NCBI GenBank assembly: GCA_000499405.2
Contig: HG738231.1
Location: forward strand, 1 to 12,929
Source: Onchocerca volvulus
Taxonomy: Eukaryota > Nematoda > Chromadorea > Rhabditida > Onchocercidae
Length of the DNA stretch: 12,929 nucleotides
Reading direction: 5' to 3'
The first letter of the stretch is position 1; the number at the start of each line of letters is the position of its first letter. The notes under the pieces were generated by a model. The model made no database searches and was not told the DNA's origin. It worked only from the letters and a program-made list of their open reading frames with translations. Below, piece by piece: positions 8,159 to 12,929 of this stretch. Position numbers and translations under genes: made by a program.

Positions 8159-8194
8159 AGTATCATTTCACTCACTTTAAAGTGAAATGATACT
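8159..8194 (+). repeat. Perfect 14-bp inverted repeat (hairpin)
   Basis: agtatcatttcact (8159-8172) is followed after 8 bases by its exact reverse complement (8181-8194). It lies in the intron before PAZ exon 1 (8125-8398). Confidence 0.9.
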
Positions 8195-8398
8195 TTCATG
8201 TGACTTAAATATTGTTATGATTTTATCGAAGATTGTCTTCCTTACAAATTAATTCAACTACTATTCATTTATAGAAGTCCTATAAAAAGTGATTTTTTCT
8301 TTTCAATAATCCAGTGGAAAGTTTATAGTCTAAAACCTTAATCTAGTGATTCTGAAAATTTTTTGTTTTTCAAAACCATTATTAATTTCAAGAAAAAC

Positions 8399-8576
8399 TT
8401 GCCTACTAAGGCTTTTTTCAAAGATTTTCTTTATGAATCATTCATCGCAATTCTATTCGTTTGACGTAATTCATCCACAGTATATTCACTTGGTCGTCGA
8501 CCTCGAAATTCATTTAGAATTTCCAAGAAAAAGTCAATCAAGTTGATCCGTATTTTGGAAAATGCACAACTTGAAA
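8399..8576 (-). CDS. Argonaute L1-to-PAZ exon with in-frame TAA
   Basis: Acceptor GGACTTTTCAG|, donor GGCAA|GTTTTT, phase 1 in and phase 2 out. AFSKIRINLIDFFLEILN corresponds to the Ala-Phe-Tyr-Lys...Val-Ile-Glu-Phe-Met helix of Argonautes. Then TAA at 8433-8431 interrupts the frame, and RKSLKKALVGK continues it, equivalent to the Lys-Glu-Ile-Lys-Gly-Leu-Lys entry into PAZ. Conserved sequence on both sides makes this a real nonsense lesion or a base-call error, not a splice artefact. Confidence 0.85.
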
Positions 8577-8713
8577 CTGAAAAGTCCAACTTTAATATTG
8601 GTCATATTATACGGCAGGCAAACGTAACTGGGTAAAAATATTTTTGATTATTACCAATTTTTTGTACAACTTCGTTAAAATTCGAATAGATTCGTACTCC
8701 TCTACAAAATTAC

Positions 8714-8877
8714 CATCGGCATTAAACAAGGCATGTTCAACTGAATTTATTTTCACTGAACCGTGCAGTTCAGTCCATGCTTCAATTTCACCTCCTATGG
8801 GAACCTTCCATTTACGATTCTGGTCAGATATAATATAAATGGAACGACCAAATGGATAATACTTATTCGAAATGGAC
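8714..8877 (-). CDS. Argonaute L1 exon
   Basis: YYPFGRSIYII and GGEIEAWTELHGSVKI match the conserved Val-Gly-Arg-Ser-Phe-Phe and Gly-Gly-x-x-x-x-Trp-x-Gly-x-x-x-Ser-Val segments of L1; HALFNAD matches Leu-x-Leu-Asn-Val-Asp. Acceptor TAGTTTCAG|, donor GATG|GTAATT in phase 1. The join to the next exon gives NAD-VSSCAFSKI, which mirrors the family's Asn-Val-Asp-Val-Ser-x-x-Ala-Phe-Tyr-Lys, so this donor is well supported although the frame stays open to 8607. Confidence 0.85.
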
Positions 8878-9308
8878 CTGAAACTAGATTTTATATTCAA
8901 GTGGAAAATCAAATTTTCGAAGACTAGTTTAATTTGAAAATAAATCTAAACTAAGTAATATAGAAGAGAAATCATAATATCTAAGCAAAGAAGTTGCGCT
9001 TCTTGTATTCAATCCACAGTTTTCTATATTGCACAGAATACTTTATAACTGATGAATAGGCAATCCAAAGTAAGAATATTCTTGCTTACCGAATTATGGA
9101 GATTATATTTTTTGAATTCTCAGTACACCAATTTTTAAAAGTGATTCATCTGGACATCAAGCTAAATTTCTATCTAAATTCATTAATATGCTTTTCTTAA
9201 ATTCAATGACCAAAAAATACATAAAATGTTTCTGGAATAATAAGAACCTGAATTTCCATTTTGATATTATTCCTTCGTTTCTTTTTCTCTATTCAAACAA
9301 CAGATTAC
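8878..9308 (-). other. Argonaute intron with out-of-phase join (431 bp)
   Basis: Donor GAG|GTAATC is phase 0 but acceptor TTTCAG|G needs phase 2. A missing short exon or an indel is implied. A short frame near 9120-9160 (minus) is possible but lacks clean splice sites. Confidence 0.55.
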
Positions 9309-9449
9309 CTCAACGAACAACGCATATTCTGAGTTAGAAGTGCATTTTAAAAATTGAATAGAAACATCGCGTGAATCATCAAAATCCATTGCTAAATCGA
9401 CTAAAAAACAGTTCAAATATTTCATTTCTATGATGTAAGCTACTCGTTC
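9309..9449 (-). CDS. Argonaute N-domain/L1 exon
   Basis: Excellent acceptor (pyrimidine run ending TTGTTAG|) and donor GAG|GTAATC; 47 codons, phase 0 at both ends. ERVAYIIEMKYLNCF and then SRDVSIQFLKC fit the Argonaute pattern of a basic Arg-x-Phe-x-Val-x-Ile-Lys strand followed by the Thr-Ile-Gln-Ala-Leu-Asp helix before L1. The following exon needs a phase-2 partner, so a base has been lost or a short exon in 8878-9308 is unrecognised. Confidence 0.7.
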
Positions 9450-9884
9450 CTAACAAGAGAAAAAAGAAAAATTTGCTGATATTACAAAAAAAAAATAATA
9501 ATAATCGAAGAAAAAGAGTCGATGATAACAGAATGCATTTATTACGCTGGAGAAAAAACAGATTAATAACGAGAAGCTACTGATTGCAAAACAATTCATT
9601 TTTTGAGAAATTCTACTGTATAATAAAATTAAAATAGGGAATAACTTGATGAGATTTAGTACTACAAAAAAGGAGCAATTACTTTATACTCTTCGTTTTA
9701 ATTTACTATTTGCATAAATTAAGCAAGTAATTTGATACTATCAAATTAAACAAAAAGTCTAAACTGTCTCAGATAGTTATAATTCACTTGACTGAAAATT
9801 AAAAATATGTGGTAAATGAACAAGCAAATCCAGAAAATCTTTCCAAAACGAATTTTGCTCAAAATTATACTGAATTAAACTCAC
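9450..9884 (-). other. Argonaute intron (435 bp)
   Basis: Phase-0 intron with a strong GTGAGT donor and TTGTTAG acceptor. The open frame through its donor side (to 9777) is read-through. Confidence 0.65.
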
Positions 9885-10113
9885 ATTACCACGGAATGTT
9901 GTTTCTACAATTTTTTTTCGTCCAATACCATTCGGTAAATTTAATTTTTCTTTCATCCACAAACAGTTGACATTGTTGTAGATCAAATTTTTAAGTTTAC
10001 CAAACGTATCGAAATCGTTACTTGCTACTTCTCAAAACTGCGAACGACAGATATCCCATCAGCACTTTTGCTTTCACAAAACTGGACAATCATTAAATTG
10101 GATTTAATTTTAT
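9885..10113 (-). CDS. Argonaute N-domain exon with a frame shift
   Basis: From TTTCCTTTAG| the first frame codes KIKSNLMIVQFCESKSADG and onward to TAG at 10027-10025. The N-domain then continues one frame over with FDTFGKLKNLIYNN and IGRKKIVETTFRGN, equivalent to the Phe-Asp-Gly-Arg-Lys-Asn-Leu-Tyr block of Argonautes. The two frames overlap only at 10034-10025, so one base has been gained or lost there. The donor AAT|GTGAGT is strong and in phase with the next exon. Confidence 0.65.
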
Positions 10114-10210
10114 CTAAAGGAAAACTCCAAAGCAATAGAAAAATTTCCATCCATTCATTTACTTATTTCTTAGATTAAGATCAATTACTGAACAATTTTC
10201 AGAAAAAAAC

Positions 10211-10402
10211 CTGTCAAGTCGTCGATCCTTGGTAGGATCTTTGATAATCACTTCATAGCGATGAACATAAATCTCACGATTAATTTTGATTTCGTAATAA
10301 TTTGCAATCAGTGGGATTCTTGCACCAACTTTACCATAATCGAATCGTTGCAACAAGGATGACATGATTAGTAGAGTATTCTTAAAAAAATCAGATGTGA
10401 TA
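10211..10402 (-). CDS. Argonaute N-domain exon
   Basis: Acceptor TTTCTTTTCAG|, then a frame containing FDYGKVGARIPLIANYYEI followed by VHRYEVIIKDPTKDRRLDR. This matches the start of the Argonaute N domain: Gly-Lys-x-Gly-x-x-Ile-x-Leu-x-Ala-Asn-x-x-x-Ile, then Tyr-x-Tyr-x-Val-x-Ile-x-Pro. A Met in the frame (10365) could also serve as start after trans-splicing. The donor taken is GACAG|GTTTTT (phase 2); the frame stays open to 10159, and AATAA|GTAAAT is an alternative. Neither joins in phase to the next exon. Confidence 0.75.
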
Positions 10403-10493
10403 CTGAAAAGAAACATGAGGTTTATTTGTGTTTCTGAAAGAAAAAAATAGTAAATAATAACCAATCTAAATCAAAATAAACCCGAAAAGTATG

Positions 10494-10696
10494 ATTTACA
10501 ACAGCATAAAACAAAAGTTAAAGCTATTTGACAAAGCCATAAAACAAACTACAGCTACTTGACAAAGCCATATAAAGCAAAGTCATTTGATTTGAAATAA
10601 AAAAATAAATTTCATGCAACCATCAAAGGTTACAAATTATTTCATTTAAAACAAGGAAATCACTTTTCTCTGATCCTTCTTGCTATTTCAGCGACA
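10494..10696 (+). repeat. Dispersed repeat, copy 2 (direct)
   Basis: Matches 908-1107 in the same orientation. This copy also has an internal tandem: agctatttgacaaagccat (from 10522) and agctacttgacaaagccat (from 10553). It lies between the micro-exon and the N-domain exon of the Argonaute gene, so it would be intronic. Confidence 0.75.
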
Positions 10697-10782
10697 CCAA
10701 TTACTATTAATACATTATCTTATTAATAAGATTTATCTATCATTTGAACGATGTCTTCTGAAACAAAATGTTGTCAAAAAAC

Positions 10783-10817
10783 CGAAATAATTTTTCAAGT
10801 TTCTCAAAGTACTTGCA
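10783..10817 (-). CDS. Candidate 35-nt Argonaute micro-exon
   Basis: Bounded by TTTTTACAG| and TTTCG|GTTTTT. It enters in phase 0 as exon 2 requires, codes CKYFEKLEKLF plus two bases, and leaves in phase 2, exactly what the TTTTCAG|T acceptor at 10403 requires. The phase agreement on both sides is the only support. Confidence 0.4.
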
Positions 10818-11116
10818 CTGTAAAAATTTGTTCTATTCGGATCGTTATTCAATTCATACATAAACTTATTTAGATGGTACAGATTAGCACCTGCTAAAGC
10901 TATGTTTTAAAAATCAAATAAATTCAAGTCATATGTAAATTCTCTTATCTTAAATTTAATGGTAAAATTACTTTTATAAAACATTTCCTAGATATCGGAT
11001 TGATCTCGTTATGCAAAATTTCAGCATTTTCATATATGAATCTGTTATCTAATTTATAATCATTTAACATGTAAAATTATGTAGATCAGGATGCTAATTT
11101 ATAACAGAAAATATAC

Positions 11117-11179
11117 CTTTTCCCATGTACTAACCACTTTAACAGCTTGAGAAATCTGTATAATTTCCATTTTTGTATT
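11117..11179 (-). CDS. Candidate Argonaute exon 2 (N-terminal extension)
   Basis: Bounded by GGCTTACAG| and GAAAAG|GTATAT, exactly 21 codons in phase 0 on both sides. It reads Asn-Thr-Lys then MEIIQISQAVKVVSTWEK. The internal ATG sits in a good context (ACAAAAATGG) and could be the true start if this exon is trans-spliced. No known domain. Confidence 0.45.
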
Positions 11180-11375
11180 CTGTAAGCCAAACTTGCTTAT
11201 CTAAAATATCTAAAGAATTATGTTATGTTCTAGTGGCTGTTCTAATTTTCGGCTGTTGGAATTTGTAATTTGTAGTCTTCGATTTTGGTTAATTACCTTC
11301 AACTTCATATTTTATATCTCAATCATCTTCTATTACTCTGTAATTAATTTTCTGCGGTACTAACAAAAAACTTAC

Positions 11376-11390
11376 AGAATAACTGGCCAT
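11376..11390 (-). CDS. Candidate first coding exon of the Argonaute gene
   Basis: ATG at 11390-11388 codes Met-Ala-Ser-Tyr-Ser and stops at a strong donor, TCT|GTAAGT, in phase 0. An acceptor-like TTCTGTTAG ends at 11452, giving a 61-base leader that could be trans-spliced. The choice rests only on splice signals and phase, so it is tentative. Confidence 0.35.
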
Positions 11391-12327
11391 GTGTTCATCA
11401 ATTCAATTCAAAACGTAAGTACTTCCTATATCGTCATAACTAACTCTTTCACTAACAGAATAAAATTCACGACGGGTTTACTACTGATACTAGTAATTTT
11501 TCATACCGAATGAAAAGAATTATTTTGAAATGTCATCAATTTTTCTGCTTAAAAAATTTAAAGTCTAAAATTCATGAGAAGTATCAATTAGAGATGCTCT
11601 ATATGTTGAAAATTTTTTGAATATTATAATTTATTTGCAAGAATTTTATGTAATAATTTTTTCTGTCAACTGCTTTCATATTTTTATTGAAGTTTATATT
11701 ATCGCTTCTAGAATTTCGGATCAAGTAATAGATAGATTTTGAGGTACTCCTCTAACGACTTAAATGAAGAAATAAGTCTTTTTAGAAAAATCTGACATTT
11801 TTGTCATAAAAAAGGTGCTGCCTTCAAGTATTGCACTGGACTAGGTCCGAAGATCAGTGAATCAACGGCTGAGTTGATCCAATGAGCGGTGATAAAGATC
11901 ATTTGAACAGTGATAAGCATTTGGCACATTTTCTGCCCACTACACCGCTACTGTTCCCTGATTTCTTTTGCTGAATACTGTGAGATCTGAAATATCAAAC
12001 ATCGGATGACCAATATTTAATTTTTATCATTCGATTTAATTCTTTTCAAATATTTATCTATAATAATCCAATGCACTATCATCGCTTGTATTACAAACCT
12101 TCTTATCCGTCATCATCGCAGCATCGAATTAATCTGAAGAAAATTCCATCCATTCTATAATATTACATCGTAATATTGAAATCAAACAAAAATATTCAAT
12201 TCAAATATTGCCAATATAAGTTCATTAAATAATATTTCAGAAAAGTACTAGTTGAGCTGAAGTCAGAAAGTGGCTGTGATCAGATGTCGTAATTATCGAA
12301 TAACAATTTGACTTCGATTGATCCGTA

Positions 12328-12328
<1 letters not shown>
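11391..12328. other. Intergenic region without a recognisable gene
   Basis: Mostly AT-rich with no family-like frame. A less AT-rich block at about 11811-11960 stands out; its longest plus frame reads FKYCTGLGPKISESTAELIQ before TGA, which I do not recognise. Confidence 0.55.

Positions 12329-12329
<1 letters not shown>

Positions 12330-12359
<30 letters not shown>
12330..12359. repeat. (AT)n microsatellite
   Basis: Thirty bases of pure AT dinucleotide. Confidence 0.95.
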
Positions 12360-12361
<2 letters not shown>

Positions 12362-12403
12362 TAGAGTGAGCTGGTAAGGGGGTTTACGATAAACAATACC
12401 TAT

Positions 12404-12460
12404 TATATATATATATAAAAAACAAAACAAATACTATATATATATATATATATATATATA
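12404..12460. repeat. Two further (TA)n runs
   Basis: TA runs at about 12404-12417 and 12435-12460 are separated by an A/C-rich stretch. They lie some 30 bp outside the right repeat arm. Confidence 0.9.
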
Positions 12461-12493
12461 CAGGCTTTCTAAATGAAGATATCGCATCTTGCG

Positions 12494-12929
12494 TTGTATG
12501 TTTTTCGAATGAGAAATCAATCAATTCAATTAACTCATTTTTGATTTTTTATCTTCCAGCAAAAATCTTTCTTAAAAATTGAGTCACTAATCGATCCAAT
12601 GAAAGTAATTCATACTTGATTTCATAAAAAAGTCTTTTACCATCAGGATTGAATGTATAGTTCCTCAATTCGACTGATCTAATTTCTGGAGAAAATAATC
12701 TATTCCACGGTTTTAATCGTCTTGAGAACGAATTTTTTTACTTTTTTGGTTGGATGGAATCACATTACCGGGCTTAGAAATAGACAATTTAGAACAGTTC
12801 CTTCAAATAGACAAAATCTTCATTTTTCACTCTTTCTCGACAAGGTAATTTATTTGATCCTTTGCATCTCCACCTTCTTTTATATTTTGAATTTCTTATT
12901 TGTAATTTTTGTTTTAATTTCTTCCTTTC
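12494..12929 (-). repeat. Right arm of the long inverted repeat (runs off the window)
   Basis: Reverse complement of 2872-3308, about 98% identical. Homology ends at 12494, where the flank changes to gcatcttgcg. The arm reaches the last base of the window, so the true length is at least 436 bp. Confidence 0.95.
12549..12737 (-). CDS. Unrecognised 62-codon frame in the right arm
   Basis: After an in-frame TAA (12740-12738) a minus frame runs to TAA at 12551-12549. It includes SFSRRLKPWNRLFSPEIRS, then NPDGKRLFYEIKYELLSLD and LVTQFLRKIFAGR, a composition that looks like real protein. In the left arm an extra g (3146) breaks the same frame halfway, so here the right arm is the better-preserved copy. 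It could be a terminal exon. A second frame, 12929-12789, carries the basic segment also seen at 2827-3012. No family recognised. Confidence 0.4.
   Translation of the reverse strand, partial: KNSFSRRLKPWNRLFSPEIRSVELRNYTFNPDGKRLFYEIKYELLSLDRLVTQFLRKIFAGR

Larger units (their letters stand above)
4065..11390 (-). pseudogene. Argonaute (WAGO-like), multi-exon, frame-damaged and truncated in PIWI
   Basis: About 17 exons encode, in order, an N-terminal extension, Argonaute N domain, L1, PAZ, L2, MID and the first part of PIWI. The product would be a small-RNA-binding silencing protein. Around 760 codons are visible up to the Tyr-Arg of the PIWI Tyr-Arg-Asp-Gly motif, which suggests an original length near 950 residues. 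Nearly all exon joins keep the frame and use GT...AG. Damage: in-frame TAA at 8433-8431, 8084-8082 and 5711-5709; one-base shifts near 10030, 7275 and 4107; phase mismatches between exons 4/5 and 6/7; no PIWI C-terminal half. The first PIWI aspartate is Asn and the second is Tyr, so it could not slice, as in nematode-specific WAGOs; assignment to WAGO rather than the AGO clade is inference. Intact splice sites imply recent decay. Alternatively some indels are assembly errors. Confidence 0.85.

Noticed and set aside
8346..8546. Plus-strand ORF opposite the L1/PAZ exon
   Set aside because: Antisense shadow with no motif.
8644..8838. Plus-strand ORF opposite the Argonaute L1 exon
   Set aside because: Antisense shadow of a well-supported exon.
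1..12929. tRNA, rRNA, CRISPR array or bacterial operon
   Set aside because: No cloverleaf-like blocks, rRNA signatures, regular spacers or ribosome-binding sites were seen. Gene structure is eukaryotic.

Overview
The window looks like nuclear DNA of a nematode, probably a parasitic spirurid or filarial worm. It is very AT-rich and has short exons bounded by nematode-type splice sites (TTTTCAG acceptors). It also holds an exact 22-nt copy of the nematode spliced leader SL1, a BEL/Pao-type retrotransposon fragment and a Helitron-type helicase fragment. The clade within the nematodes is inference. There are no bacterial operons, no tRNA or rRNA genes and no CRISPR array.

Layout, left to right. 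Positions 1-858 (minus strand) are one end of an LTR-retroelement-like unit. It has a possible LTR (557-858) with SL1 embedded at 631-652 directly beside an AATAAA, then an ORF (1-417) that runs off the window edge and joins a gag-like start to a BEL/Pao pol segment. Positions 859-2826 hold only a dispersed repeat and simple repeats. Positions 2872-3308 are the left arm of a long inverted repeat; the right arm is 12494-12929, about 98% identical and running off the right edge. Positions 3334-3865 carry a broken Pif1-like helicase piece of Helitron type with tandem partial copies of one segment.

The main content is a minus-strand Argonaute gene spread over about 17 exons from 11390 down to 4065. 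Splice sites and codon phases join almost throughout, and the N, L1, PAZ, L2, MID and early PIWI regions appear in the right order. The gene is damaged: three in-frame TAA codons (8431-8433, 8082-8084, 5709-5711), one-base frame shifts in exons 5 (about 10025-10034), 11 (about 7270-7280) and 17 (about 4104-4110), and two exon joins that are out of phase. Two catalytic aspartates of PIWI are replaced (Asp to Asn and Asp to Tyr). The last part of PIWI is absent, and the helicase fragment lies where it should follow. This reads as a recently decayed, slicer-dead WAGO-like Argonaute inside a transposon-rich region flanked by the inverted repeat. If the frame lesions are assembly errors, it may be a live but catalytically inactive gene. 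Positions 11391-12493 are intergenic, with AT microsatellites next to the right repeat arm.
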